Positions 44,446 through 55,190 are shown, counted from the first letter of the stretch. The stretch is 64,000 nucleotides of DNA from Myotis daubentonii (GCF_963259705.1 NC_081848.1:54990895-55054894); one strand, 5' to 3'. Notes: generated by a model not told the origin, from the letters alone. Program-made: numbers and translations.

Positions 44446-44696
44446 GCCTAGACCAGTGATGGCGAACCTTTTGAGCTCGGCGTGTCAGCATTTTGAAAAA
44501 CCCTAACTTAACTCTGGTGCCGTGTCACATATAGAAATTTTTTGATATTTGCAACCATAGTAAAACAAAGAATTACATTTTTGATATTTATTTTATATAT
44601 TTAAATGCCATTTAACAAAGAAAAATCAACCAAAAAAATGAGTTCGCGTGTCACCTCTGACACGCGTGTCATAGGTTCGCCATCACTGGCCTAGAC
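44446..44696. mobile_element. Non-autonomous hAT element, GATGGCGAACC family
   Basis: The body is 44454-44688 (235 bp), with ends CAGTGATGGCGAACC and GGTTCGCCATCACTG forming perfect 15-bp inverted repeats. Perfect 8-bp duplications GCCTAGAC lie at 44446-44453 and 44689-44696. AT-rich interior without coding capacity. Distinct from SPIN, the URR1-like elements and the 17112 element. Confidence 0.92.
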
Positions 44697-44699
44697 CAC

Positions 44700-45670
44700 C
44701 TGTTCTAGCCAGAATCTCCCAAAGGGGGCGCTCTCTCCATAACCTGCAACTGGGTTTCTTCAGCTAACTTGGAACAGCGCACACCTACATATAGCTTCAT
44801 GCTCCCAATCTAGGTAAACACCTACTAGCTGATTCTCTGAACATAGATGGGTCAATCCTGAAAATCATCCAGCAAGTGCCCTTTAGAAGACTTGACAAGC
44901 ACAGTGTATGTCTTCCTGGAGCTCACAATCCACACGGCATAATCACTATGTGAACAGAAGCCAAAAAGCAGCAAGATAAGGGTTCTAGCGCTTACCAGCA
45001 TGAGTCAGATTTGGTAAGTAGCACATATTATTAATACAGCACATTCTTTGAAATTCTGTCAAAATGAAGCTTTAAATTAACAGGCTATAGAGGCAACCTA
45101 GCAACCTAACCACATTCATTTCCACTTGAACCTGGTACCCGAACAAGAAGGTATCAGAAGCTAAGACAGGGCAGGGCAGGGTCCAGGGCTCGCCTCCCTT
45201 GTGAAATGTGGCAGGTGGCTAGGAGGGCGATGGAAAGAGCCCACGCTGAGATCTGAACTCTGACTCTCCAATCTATCCTGTGTGACCCGCCCCTCTGAGA
45301 TTTCTCAATAAACACACTATGAGCTCATTAACACCGACCCACAGGTAAAATGTCTAGCAGGTAGAATGTCTCCAGAGGGGATGGCCCCCTTCTTCGTGTC
45401 CCTGAAGAATAAAGCTGGCAGGACAAGTAAATCCTCTCAGAGAGTGCAAATTGGTTTATATGCACCGTTTCCCTAATGTTATCCCCACGTCGCCCACACA
45501 CCGCCTCCATGGTTTCTGCCGTGTCCCTGTCCAACCTGTACTTCCACTTTTTCCTTTAAATAGACCGTGCAGACCTTAGCCACATCCTAAGCAATAACTG
45601 CTGCCAAATGATGAGTGCGATGTTCTAGCTGTATTTCTCTCCAAACACACATGAAAAAATTATACATTGT
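44700..45670. other. Unassigned sequence
   Basis: No repeat or exon recognised. Confidence 0.3.
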
Positions 45671-45674
45671 AGAA

Positions 45675-45880
45675 CCTGAGTTCTGGTCCCAGCTCAACTA
45701 AAATCACGAATGCCCAGGTCACTTCGCTTCTCTGAGACTCAGTTTCCCCCAAATAAGAAAATAAAGAGGACTGCCTAGACCAGCGGTCGCCAACCTTTCG
45801 GACCTCACGGACCACCGGTTGGCGACCGCTGGTCTAGACGAACTTTCCATTTCCTCCCAGTTCCGAGATTCTGAGATTAT
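45675..45880 (+). repeat. MIR SINE split by a 51-bp hAT
   Basis: 'Gagttctggtcccagctcaa' and 'ctctgagactcagtttcccc' lead in, and 'cagttccgagattctgagat' follows the insertion. This is MIR order on both sides. Confidence 0.55.
45773..45839. mobile_element. Minimal 51-bp hAT element
   Basis: The body is 45781-45831. Its ends, CAGCGGTCGCCAACC and GGTTGGCGACCGCTG, are perfect 15-bp inverted repeats enclosing only 21 bp. Flanking 8-mers are GCCTAGAC (45773-45780) and GTCTAGAC (45832-45839), one mismatch. It is essentially two termini with almost no interior, sitting inside a MIR. Confidence 0.85.
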
Positions 45881-46199
45881 CAAGTGGTCCAAATAAACAA
45901 ATGAGTCCGAGCAAGGAACTTTGTCCAAAGGTAATGAATACCAATACAAATAATTAGCATCATTCATCTTAAAACCAGGTAGAGGAACGAAAGAGAACTT
46001 GCTTGGAGTGATGGGCGTGCGCAATGCAATGTGCAGGTGACGTTTTGTTGAGTTATACACTTGAAACCTGTATTGTTTTGTGAACCAAGTCACCCCAATA
46101 AATTCAATTAAAAAAAAAACAACAGCAACAGGTAGAGCAAAAAGAGAACAGCAAAGAGGTGGATGCTACATGCCTTTCCTCATCTTGAAAGACTGACTT

Positions 46200-46427
46200 G
46201 CCCTAACCAGTTTGGCTCAGTGGATAGGGCGTCAGCCTGCGGACTGAATGGTCCCAGGTTCGATTCCGGCCAAGGGCATGTACCTTGGTTGCAGGCACAT
46301 CCCCAGTAGGGGGTGTGCAGGAGGCAGCTGGTCGATGTTTCTCTATCATCGATGTTTCTAACTCTCTATCCCTCTCCCTTCCTCTCTGTAAAAAATCAAT
46401 AAAATATATATTTAAAAAAAAAAAAAA
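46200..46427 (+). mobile_element. Ves SINE, CCGGTTTGG lineage
   Basis: The head is GCCCTAACCAGTTTGGCTCA and the B box GGTTCGATTCC. The poly(A) tail is long (17 A). Perfect 12-bp duplications AAAGACTGACTT lie at 46188-46199 and 46428-46439. The long pure tail suggests youth. Confidence 0.95.
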
Positions 46428-46499
46428 AAAGACTGACTTTGTGCTTCTCTCTCCTGGGATCAATTATATCAGCAGTTTTTCCTAAGAGAGAGCACTTGG

Positions 46500-46655
46500 T
46501 TTTGTAATGGAACAACCTGGATTTTCATCTTAGCTTGGGTAGCTGTTAATTTTATCACCTGAGGCAGCCATTTAATGTCTTCATTTCACAAGGTTGTTTG
46601 GGGATTAAGCGTGAGTAATTTGTCTAAAGCACCTGGAACAGCGCTGGACAAGATA
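46500..46655 (+). repeat. MIR SINE remnant
   Basis: 'Taatggaacaacctggattt', 'cttcatttcacaaggttgtt' and 'aagcacctggaacagcgctg' appear in MIR order. Confidence 0.5.
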
Positions 46656-46704
46656 GCTATTTGCTTTACAATCCTGCCTCGACTAAAGCAAAGAGGGACT
46701 ACTC

Positions 46705-46920
46705 TGCCCGGTCAGCGTGCCTCAGTGGTTGAGTGTCAACCTATGAACCAGGAGGTCACAGTTCGATTCCCGGTCAGGACACATGCCTGGGTTGTGAGCT
46801 CAATCCCCACATGCAGGAGGCAGCTAGTTGATCAATGATTCTCTCTCATCATTGATGTTGTTATCTCTCTCCCTCTCCACTCCTCTCTCTGAAATCAATT
46901 AAAAAAATGTATTTTTTTAA
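46705..46920 (+). mobile_element. Ves SINE, GTGGTTGAGTG lineage
   Basis: The head is TGCCCGGTCAGCGTGCCTCA and the B box GTTCGATTCCC. A TCAATGATTCTCTCTCATCA element and an A-rich tail follow. Duplications AAAGAGGGACTACTC (46690-46704) and AAAGAGTGACTGCTC (46921-46935) differ at two positions, so it is older than the SINE at 46200. Confidence 0.92.
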
Positions 46921-47039
46921 AAAGAGTGACTGCTCCAAGACAGGAAACCGGATATGCCCAGAGATGTATAAAGAACACACAAATCTTCCCTGACAAAAAC
47001 AAATGCTCCCTCTTCCTTCCTAAAAACAGTCCTTAGAAA

Positions 47040-47165
47040 TCCACCAAAATATAGTGTTTGTCTGTGGTACTTGGGCCATGATTCCCTCTTTCTATCTTCC
47101 TCAGTAATATTCTAAATTTTCCACAATGTGTACATGCTAGGAAAAATTATTTAAATTATTACAAG
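47040..47165 (+). repeat. Probable L1 3' UTR fragment
   Basis: 'Aatattctaaattttccaca' and 'atgtgtacatgctagg' resemble the very 3' end of an L1. Short and diverged. Confidence 0.35.
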
Positions 47166-47189
47166 GATAAATTAGACTGCTTGTCTCAG

Positions 47190-47400
47190 AGTCAGAAAGT
47201 CAGAGATCTGGGGTTCAGACTCCACCATTAATATGTGGCTACCTGGCCTTCGGCAAGTCACTCCTCTTTCCAGTAAAATGACAGGACCAATACTCATTCT
47301 GAGGGCATCACCAGGCTGCCGTGGGAGCCAGGGTGCCCAGTCGGTGCTGTGAAAAACCCTACCTTTATTCCTTTGTTCCACACTTTCATAAAGATTATTG
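47190..47400 (+). repeat. MIR SINE remnant
   Basis: 'Agatctggggttcagactcc', 'cttcggcaagtcactcctct' and 'agtaaaatgacaggaccaat' appear in MIR order. Confidence 0.55.
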
Positions 47401-47404
47401 TTGT

Positions 47405-48135
47405 CATAAAAAGAACGAATAACCCACAAGCTGCAGCCTTTTTCTCATCCTATAAACCTGCTGCACAAGTAATGAGAATGCATTTGAGGCTGGGCTGGTA
47501 ACCCTCCCTGAATGACCCCACCCGTGTTGGTGGAGCCCTTTATTCACAGGGTGTTTGCTTCTTTCTTCCTTTCATTTTTTTCTCCTAACACATGTAAAAC
47601 TTCAGACCTGAGTGCTCACTGGCAGACTGTTGGGAGCAGAGGGAAGGAGGCAAAACAGCTAACAGAACCATCAAAAAGAAGGATGGGTCCTTGAAAACGC
47701 CAATCCTCATGGTCGGCTCTCAACCACACATTCCCTGTCTAAGGTCAAACTAGCCATCTTCCTTAAAAGGCACCATTAGGTGAGAGAGCGCATGAGCGGT
47801 GCCGTCCTACACAAATGACACTTAAAAGTTCCAGCCAGGAAGGTGCTGTGGTCTCTTAAGCCCCAATTGAAGGCCCAGAGAGAAAGAGGGAAGAGAGGGG
47901 GTGGGGGGGGGGGCGGGGGTGGGGGGAAGACACCAAAAGAATAAACCGACCAATAAGAACCTCTTTTACTCATTTTACAAACTTATATTCAGAACTAGCC
48001 TGGGGTGTTAGGTCAATGGAAGAAATGCAGTGTGCAAACTTATTTGCAGAAACTTCGATTTATTCCTACTCTGGGAGGCAGGCTTTTCTTCAGATGTATG
48101 ATATCCACAGGAGATCAGCTACCCAACAATAAGAA
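47405..48135. other. Unassigned sequence
   Basis: No repeat recognised apart from a G-rich tract at 47897-47926. Confidence 0.3.
47897..47926 (+). repeat. G-rich tract, G-quadruplex candidate
   Basis: Four or more runs of at least five G within 30 bp, broken by T and C. Confidence 0.85.
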
Positions 48136-48139
48136 TTCC

Positions 48140-48420
48140 GATTCCTAACAGTGCAACTTCATCAATAAAATGTGGGCAAGAACTGCCTGCATCCTACATT
48201 GTGTGAGAATGAGCTAACACACAAAAGCACCCAGAACAGAGTCTGGCACACAGTGAGCTATCAATAATTATTTGCATGCTGCTTTACAATTTTGCATATA
48301 TTATCCCACTGGATCTTAAGAACTGTGTGAGGTTTTGTTATTCTCACAAGACACAGGTTTAAGGAGATCAAAGGACTTGTCCAGAGTCGTGCAGCTACTA
48401 AGTGCTAGGTATGAGGTGGC
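48140..48420. repeat. Two opposed MIR fragments
   Basis: A plus-strand fragment ending 'agagtctggcacacagtgag' is followed by a reverse fragment ('gcatatattatcccactgga', 'gcagctactaagtgctagg'). Confidence 0.5.
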
Positions 48421-48424
48421 TCTT

Positions 48425-48735
48425 AAGACCAACATCCCGTACTCCCAGCTGGACCAGGGACGGCTGCTTTAGCAGGAGTCTGAGCATGCCGCATTTCCAG
48501 GCCAACTGTGCTGTGTGCCTGCGGTGGGGGATGCACCGGTCTCCAGGGCCGCTCTGAATATCTGAGGCTGCAAAAGAGGTTTGATGTGAAGGTCGGAAGA
48601 AACTCTGCCAGGACAGTTCTCACACCTGACCCTAGGAGCCCGGTAAGGCCTCTGAGGTGGGCAAAAATGGCATTTGTGACATTCTTATTTTTTACATAAT
48701 AAAGCAACTCACAGCTGCTGCTCCAAGGATCTGAT
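48425..48735. other. Unassigned sequence
   Basis: No repeat, exon or RNA gene recognised. Confidence 0.3.
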
Positions 48736-48741
48736 AGTTAC

Positions 48742-49149
48742 TGTTAGGTTAGGTGGCTCAGGAGGCGGCGTAAGAAATAAAGAGAGTTGATCAGAAAAGG
48801 AAGGAAGGAGAGGTTTTATTCTGTGTCCCCGGGCGACCCACGAACCCCAAAGACAGGGCACGTGGATCCACACCAACAAGGAGGGGGGCACTTTTTTTAT
48901 ACAGCTGTTCAGTGAGGGCGGGGGAGCATGAGCTGTGGGAGTTCCCGCCGCGGGGGTCGTCACGGTTTCCAGGTGTCGTCATCTGTCTGGTAGCTGACCC
49001 GTTAGGAATTCCAGGGCGGGACGGGTATCTGCGTCACCATTTCCCTGGTGCACTGGCCTATTATGGATTCTAGGAAGGGCCCAGTATCTACGTCACCATC
49101 TGCCTGGCAGAGGCATGCATCAGCTCCTGGACCCCATTTCGACCTAACA
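48742..49149 (-). mobile_element. Solo LTR of an endogenous retrovirus
   Basis: The 408-bp unit starts TGTTAGGTTAGGTGG and ends CGACCTAACA, with 5-bp direct repeats GTTAC at 48737-48741 and 49150-49154. On the minus strand a TATAAAA box (about 48896-48902) lies upstream of GAATAAAAC (about 48816-48824), giving U3-R-U5 order. The U3 part holds about three imperfect copies of a unit of roughly 65 bp marked by CGTCACCAT or CGTCATCTG. No internal retroviral sequence is present, so it is a solo LTR left by recombination. The family is not recognised. Confidence 0.8.
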
Positions 49150-49184
49150 GTTACCTTTAAGGAATAAAAAATTATAGCTGCCAA

Positions 49185-49380
49185 TTAACAGGCACTGTGT
49201 TAAACCCTTTACAAACACCTCATATAATCCTCAATTAGAGGAGGGAGGGATCCGGTGAAGAAAGGCACCCTTATCCCTATTTAACAGGCAGAGAAACAGA
49301 CTCGGAGAGGCCCAGGGACACAACGTTAGTAACAGCAGAGACTGAATTTGAACCCAAATCTGCAGAGAAAGTGCCACTCG
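49185..49380 (-). repeat. MIR SINE remnant
   Basis: 'Tatccctatttaacaggcag', 'agaaacagactcggagaggc' and 'agagactgaatttgaaccc' are reverse MIR order. Confidence 0.6.
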
Positions 49381-49579
49381 CCATTGGCCTCGACCTCTCC
49401 TTTTCATTCCCCGCACCCACAGGACACAGGCCTGGAATACAGAGACAGGATAAACCTGAGGGAGAAATTTTGTGCTTTTGCAAATCAGGACTTCAAAGGC
49501 CACCAGGGTCTTTATTCTGTTTCTCTTGATAGTGATTCAGGGCAAACCTTGAGAGCACCTCTCTTCACCTGGGTCCTTT

Positions 49580-49801
49580 TTTTAAAAAAAAATATATTTT
49601 ATTGATTTTTTACAGAGAGGAGGGGAAAGGGATAGAGAGTTAGAAACATCGATGAGAGAGAAACATCGATCAGCTGCCTCCTGCACACTCCCTACTGGGG
49701 ATGTGCCCGCAACCAAGGTACATGCCCTTGACCGGAATCGAACCTGGGACCCTTGAGTCCGCAGGCCGATGCTGTACCCACTGAGCCAAACTGGTTAGGG
49801 C
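49580..49801 (-). mobile_element. Ves SINE, CCGGTTTGG lineage
   Basis: Minus orientation: AATATATTTTATTGATTTTT on the left, B-box complement GGAATCGAACC, and the head complement ending CAAACTGGTTAGGG. Perfect 15-bp duplications TCACCTGGGTCCTTT lie at 49565-49579 and 49802-49816. Confidence 0.95.
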
Positions 49802-49819
49802 TCACCTGGGTCCTTTGTC

Positions 49820-51850
49820 CTGCTGCCCACAGCTGCTGCTGAGAAGCACAGAAACAGCCACCCCACCACCCCGGGCCTCCTTGAAGAGTGGGGAGAAGAC
49901 AAGCCCCGGAGCTGGTGCACAGAAAGAGGTTGCCCCTTTCCCCCCGTGGGAGGGCAGTCAGGCCCCAGCAAAGAGGCCTCGGTGGACGCTGGACTCACCA
50001 CAGCCACCACAGCCGACTCTGTCCAGCACAGACATTAGGAACAGGACACATGGAAAAATCTCTAAACCAACCCTGCTCAGTTCTCTGACCCTACAACCCA
50101 TAGTGACCCTGACCCCCTCCTTAGCCCACAACCCCACAGCCTTTCTGATAACTGTCTAGCTTTCCCCAAAACACTTCATGTCCTCCTATTCACCTCACAG
50201 TGCCCCGGCACGCTACTCCCCACCTACTCTTTACAGAATCACCTTGAGTAGGTTCCCCAGGCAGTGGTCAGGCCATTGTCAAAGAATATTCAGTCAGTCA
50301 TGACCATCCGGCTGCAAGGTAAGCAGATGTTAAATACATTGCAGCCCTGGGCAGATTTCCCATAACAGAAAAAACTTGTTCCTAATCAGATCCATCTCCA
50401 AACCCTCAGCTCAGATCACCAGGGCTGCCAGCAGGTCACCCACAGGATGGGGCACTGCTGGAGAAGGAGGCACTGCAAAAGCATGTGTGTTAGGGGAGGG
50501 TCCCACTAAGTGCACAGACCCAAACCCAGGTGGGAGGACAGGAGGGCACGGGTGTCCCACTAATCCAGGTACTGGGATCAGCAGCCTCTCTGAAGTCAAG
50601 CTCTCCTTCCCTCACTTCCTCCCTGAAGGCTGGGTGGGGTCAGATGGGAACTATGTGTCCCTAGGAGCCACCAGAACAGCCCAGCCTCCTAGACGAGGAA
50701 GGTGGCTCCAGCAAGTCAGGTCACTGAGGAAGGAGACAGACGTGGGGACGACAGCAGCCTGTCTGGGAGAACCTCTCTGACACAATGCACAGCACACAGA
50801 GAGCTTAAATCTCCCTCCGGCACTCCTTGGTCCCCCATAAGCCCACTCCCCTCTATAGTCCTTCCCCCTCTCCAAACTCCTACCAGGAGTGTCAACTTCC
50901 AAGATGTGCTCATCTTCTCATAACACTTACTATACAAACCCATCAACCCTTTAGTTTACAAGGCTGAGTACTCTATCCGAAGCTGACAAAAACAAACAAA
51001 CAAACAAACAAACAAACAAACAAACAGTTTCCTCAGCCTCTAAGGCATGACACCGCTGGGGAGACTGAGTTTTACAACTGTCCTCTGGCCCAAGCTGGGG
51101 CCAAATCTCAAGCCTACCTCCAACCAGCTTTCACCCAACTCACAACCCCCCACCCCCCCAAATCCAAGCCCCACCCACAGCCCTCCATTTAAGCGGGGCC
51201 CTTCCATTCCCTTTCAACAGGAGTCTGCCCGGAAATAGGCCAGCACACAAAGAGCGCACCTGTGACACTTGGAGTCTTAGAATCCACCTCCTCCCAGCCA
51301 GGGGGGAGGGAAACTGAAACCATCTGAGCAGGAGCTGCGCTCAGCCTTGACCTCCTGCTTCCTCTCTGCTCAGACGGCGGCCCTGGGAGAGACAGGCCAG
51401 GGGACCACCGGGCAGATTCTTCTGCCTCTGCCCACAGTCTCACAAACCGGTGCCTTGAAAACACACGCGAGGCCACTTGTTGCGCAGGTGCGGAGGTTTC
51501 CAGGCACCGGGGCTGGGACGAGGCGCACTTCTCAGACCGCCTGGAGCTGGCTGAGGACCCAGGCCTCACACACCCAACCTGGAAACTTCATCAAAAAACT
51601 GCCCGGGGGCAGGGGAGGGAGCGTGAAGGGTGGTTTCGAAAAGCAAAGGAGGAAAGGTAGAAACTGGTTAAAAGTAGATGAAAACCGAAAGGCCCGCTCC
51701 CTTTCTGCCCTCTCGGGGAGACAGGGCAGTCCCACAGATGGGGGAAGGGGACCCCTTCCTTGACCAGAGTGCGGGTCTTGGGGAGGAGGGGGGTGCCAAC
51801 GTCCTTCTGAGGAAACAGGCTGCAATACCATGGGCTTAAATATTGATTGT
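49820..51850. other. Unassigned GC-rising sequence with two microsatellites
   Basis: No transposon or exon recognised. GC content rises toward the CpG block on the right. Open frames on both strands at 50376-50946 and 51189-51831 are unsupported. Confidence 0.3.
50990..51026 (+). repeat. (AAAC)n microsatellite
   Basis: About nine units of AAAC. Confidence 0.97.
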
Positions 51851-51851
51851 C

Positions 51852-51853
<2 letters not shown>

Positions 51854-51909
<56 letters not shown>
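51854..51909 (+). repeat. (GA)n microsatellite
   Basis: About 27 AG units, directly upstream of the CpG-rich promoter block. Confidence 0.97.
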
Positions 51910-51913
<4 letters not shown>

Positions 51914-52356
51914 TGCAACCCACCAATCTCATTTCCAGATTCCCTCTCTCCAGCCTAGAGACATGAATAATTAACGTGCCTACCCGAGAGCTCGCCGGAG
52001 TGGCCATAAAAGATGAGTAATGGCACGGAAGCCCCGGCCCCACGCCCGCCGGCTTCTGGGCTTCTGGGCTCGGGGCTGGGGCTAGGACCGGCGCCGGGAA
52101 CAAAGCCTCCGCATTCCTCCGGGAAGGTGTGCCTGAAACCAAACCTGTCACCGGCGAGAAGCTGGCCCCTTACCTCCCCCATAGCCGGCTCCCCGGCTGC
52201 AAGGAGGGGAAGGGGGGAGGGCGACGCCCGGGCGCGCGGGGTGGACCAGATGGCTAGGTCGCCTCTGCCCACACCCCCACCCCTGACCGAGCGGTGCCCC
52301 CAACCACAGCCGCTTTCGGGAAGCCGCGCAGTTTGCCGGGCGATAATCCTGTTACC

Positions 52357-52425
52357 ATGAACGCCGGCTGTACTTGGAGAGCCAATTCTCAAAGCAACAA
52401 GGCAGCTCCCTCGGCGCCCTTCCCG
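52357..52425 (+). other. Candidate first-exon coding start, plus strand
   Basis: An ATG at 52357 in favourable context (TTACCATGA) opens 23 codons to a splice donor, with exon end CCCG followed by GTGAGT at 52426. Without splicing the frame stops at 52456-52458. The peptide (MNAGCTWRANSQ...) is not recognised. It could be an exon 1 or chance. Confidence 0.2.
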
Positions 52426-52634
52426 GTGAGTAACCAAAGCCGGGCGCCGGCTCAATGAACACACTCGCTGAAACTCCAGTGGCGCGTTGCGGCTCCCAAG
52501 CCGACTGCCCGCCGAGGACAAACCGGCTCCCGACACACCAGCGCACAGGCACAAAGGCATCCCCAAATGCAGCCCGTGCGCCCTGCGCCCCACCGATCCC
52601 ACAGCCACCCGAAAGTTACCGCACGCGGACATAC

Positions 52635-52850
52635 CTGCAGGCCCCCCGCGGCGGCCCCTGCCTGCCCCCAAGGGCGGTGGTGCACGCGTCCCGGGTCGGG
52701 CAGCTCCTCCACTCCATGCGCCCGCTCTGCGAGCCGGGGCCGCCACTGGTCAGCAGCGCTGGGCGACGGAGCGCGCTCGGGCCTCAGCTCGCCCGCGGCG
52801 CATCGCGCGCCCTCCCCGTCCTCGCCTGGGCCTTCCCTAGGAGCCCACAC
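52635..52850 (-). other. Candidate first exon with strong donor, minus strand
   Basis: The minus strand reads CTGCAG then GTATGT, with the exon ending at 52635, matching the mammalian donor consensus. Upstream sequence is open in more than one frame. The nearest upstream ATG (52717-52715) opens 27 codons to the donor in an unremarkable context. The other open frames begin at non-ATG codons. The exon may be entirely 5' UTR. Upstream edge not determined. Confidence 0.35.
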
Positions 52851-53204
52851 CCACTTGACATCAGCACGAATCAAAGCACGTGGCGCGGCGCCAGGCGGCG
52901 GCCCCCAGCGGTCCAGAGCGCCTCAGGTGCAGCCGCTGCTCCAGGACAGCGCGTCCGAGAGCAACATGCCTCTTCTTGCAGAGGATGCGCAAGCGGGACT
53001 GGGGAGTGGGGAGAGATGGGGGTGGAAAGACGGGCGGAGGGGACAGGACCTGCAGCCTACCAGCAGCGCTGCTCTGGCGCCCAGCCAGCCACCAGCAGAT
53101 CTTACAGCCGGTGCCGCAAGCGCCCAAGGCCCATGCAGACCAGGCTGCAGGTGACCCGGGTTGCTGTCCTCTCCCTGTCATGGAGAGCCCTGACCTTGAA
53201 TTCT

Positions 53205-53535
53205 CTTGCCCGGAATGACTCAAGGAGGCTCTTCGCTAAGCACCCCTACTAAAGGCAGGGGCTCATGTTGCCCAGCCAGGAATGAATGCTTGGCTGGATG
53301 TGGTTGCTAACCTCATCCCCCAGGAGACTGCTATGGGGCACCCAGGAAAGCAGACCATACCTTCTGGCTTGTTTCTATAGAAGCAGCGTCAGTCAGCGGG
53401 ATCTCCTTTCCCTCTCTCTTCTCTCAATGCCCTTGGCAATAAGGGACAACTCTCCTGGTTCTACAGGCAATCAGAAACAGCACCACCCAGCAGCCCCCAC
53501 ACGCTTCTAACTCACTCATTAGCATCCATCCAAAT
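53205..53535. other. Unassigned sequence
   Basis: GC falls away from the CpG block. No repeat or exon recognised. Confidence 0.3.
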
Positions 53536-53539
53536 AGTT

Positions 53540-53830
53540 AGACATTCAAGCATTTATTAAGGCTTCGCATGAGCCAGGAGGAACAGAAGATAAACAACAT
53601 TCCTACACTCATAGAGCGTTTAGTCAGGGAGAGGGAGATAGTAAATACAAAGCCAGGTAATTATAATTATGACAAGGGTAGTAGGGGTAAGCAGTGCTGT
53701 AAGAATGCACACTGGGACCCTAAACTACTTGGCAGTCAGGAAAGGCGTCTCTGAGGAAGTGACCCTTGAACTGCTGAGGCCTGAAGAGAAGTTATCCAGG
53801 TGGAGGGAAAGTTCAGACAAAGACCCTGTT
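53540..53830 (-). repeat. L2 LINE 3' end (antisense)
   Basis: 'Ttcaagcatttattaaggct', 'cctacactcatagagcgttt', 'cgtctctgaggaagtgaccc' and 'ttgaactgctgaggcctgaa' follow antisense L2 order. Confidence 0.55.
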
Positions 53831-54059
53831 ATTAAAGTGTAAGCTCACTCCATTCACAGATGGAGATGATGAAGCAGAAGGGAACCGCCATGCTGGAGAC
53901 ACCTGGGCCTTTGTCCAGGAGGGGCCATGGGGAGGCTGCCCGGCCCTAGAAGAGAGTCTGGACGTCTGTCCAAAGAGGCCTTTATACCCTTTACCTCCTT
54001 TCCCCTGAACCACGCTCTCCGACCTCCATGGAAGGGCTCTGAACAGGGAGTGGGGAGAC

Positions 54060-54180
54060 TTCACTTCTCGCTCCAAGTCCATCACCAGTTTGCTGTGTGG
54101 CTCTACAGAAATCCCTTCCCCTCTCTGGTTTCAGTTTCTCTACCTAAAACGAGGGGTTGGGTTACAACAGTGTTTCTCCA
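54060..54180 (+). repeat. MIR SINE fragment
   Basis: 'Gctgtgtggctctacagaaa' and 'tctctggtttcagtttctct' are the MIR core. Confidence 0.45.
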
Positions 54181-54320
54181 CTTGTTTTTTAAAATCCATA
54201 CTCCCTTTTGGATAAATATACAAATGTCAATCCTATCCTATAGCATCTATGGCAAGCCATCAAATCATTTTCCAAATCAAAAACTATAATATTGAACAAG
54301 CTTTTAAAACTACATATGCC

Positions 54321-54531
54321 TTGCTGGCCGGCATAGCTCAGTGGTTGAGTGTTGACCTGTGAGCCAGGAGGTCACGGATGGTTCAATTCCAGTCAGGGCA
54401 CATGCCCAGGTTGTGGGCTCCATCCCAAGTAGGGGGCATGCAGGAGGCAGCCAATCAATGATTCTCTCTCATCATTGATGCATCTATCTCTCTCTTCTCT
54501 CTGAAATCAATAAAAATATATTAAAAAAAAT
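54321..54531 (+). mobile_element. Ves SINE, GTGGTTGAGTG lineage
   Basis: The head is TTGCTGGCCGGCATAGCTCA. The B box is altered (GGTTCAATTCC). It has a TCAATGATTCTCTCTCATCA element and an AATAAAAATATATT tail. Duplications AAAACTACATATGCC (54306-54320) and AAAACTATATATGCC (54532-54546) differ at one base. Confidence 0.92.
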
Positions 54532-54899
54532 AAAACTATATATGCCCTCTAAATATTAAGCAATATTCTGTCTTTAGATGTCTGATGAAAATAACTTGGA
54601 GACAAGAGTAAAAAAAAAAAAACAACACAATATAAATTTAAAAAAGGTTTCCAAGCTCATCCTTTTCCTGTTATTGGTAACTCTCCCTCCCACATGAACC
54701 CCTGGCCACCAGCACTTATCTCTAGCCTCCTTTCTTTTATTCTTTACAGGATAAATTAGCCAGACAATGAACAGAAACCCTGGGTCATCATAAAAAAAAA
54801 AAAGACATGCTGTGGAAGATTCCTTTGAATGATAATGTCCAGTGTTGCTGGGAAACAGACAATTTGAAGGAAGCATACACAGTTCCTGGGGACAATTTA

Positions 54900-55190
54900 G
54901 CAATATGAATTAAAAGCCTTAAAAATGTTCATCTCCTTTGAACCACTGATTCCACATGGAAGAATTTATCCTCAAACATAAGTACGGATGAACACAAAGA
55001 TTTATCCACAAGGATGTTCACGTCACCATTTTTATAACAGCAAGTAACTGAAAATAACCTGTTTCTCTACCTAAAATGAGGAGATTGGTTACAGTGGAAT
55101 ATATGCAACTTTAAAAATGATATATAGGATATTTACTATATTGAATAAAACAAAAACCAAGGTTACAAAACAAGTGATTCCAATTGTGTG
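54900..55190 (+). repeat. L1 3' UTR remnant
   Basis: 'Ttgaaccactgattccacat', 'ccacaaggatgttcacgtca' and 'gagattggttacagtggaat' follow an old L1 3' end. Confidence 0.4.

Larger units (their letters stand above)
52000..53200. promoter_or_regulatory. CpG island, probable gene promoter
   Basis: Over about 1.2 kb CpG density and GC content rise sharply against the rest of the window (for example GGGCGACGCCCGGGCGCGCG near 52220 and CGTGGCGCGGCGCCAGGCGG near 52880). It is free of recognisable repeats. In mammals such islands normally mark a promoter and first exon. A CATAAAAG TATA-like motif lies at about 52005, and GC-box-like motifs are scattered through the block. Both strands carry usable splice donors (minus 52635, plus 52425), so direction is unresolved and the promoter could be bidirectional. 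Long open frames on both strands here follow from high GC. The gene is not recognised. Confidence 0.75.

Noticed and set aside
51955..53252. Open frames of 263 and 265 codons on opposite strands in the CpG block
   Set aside because: High GC depletes stop codons. Frames on both strands overlap, the minus-strand one starts at a non-ATG codon and runs into the GA microsatellite, and neither protein is recognised.
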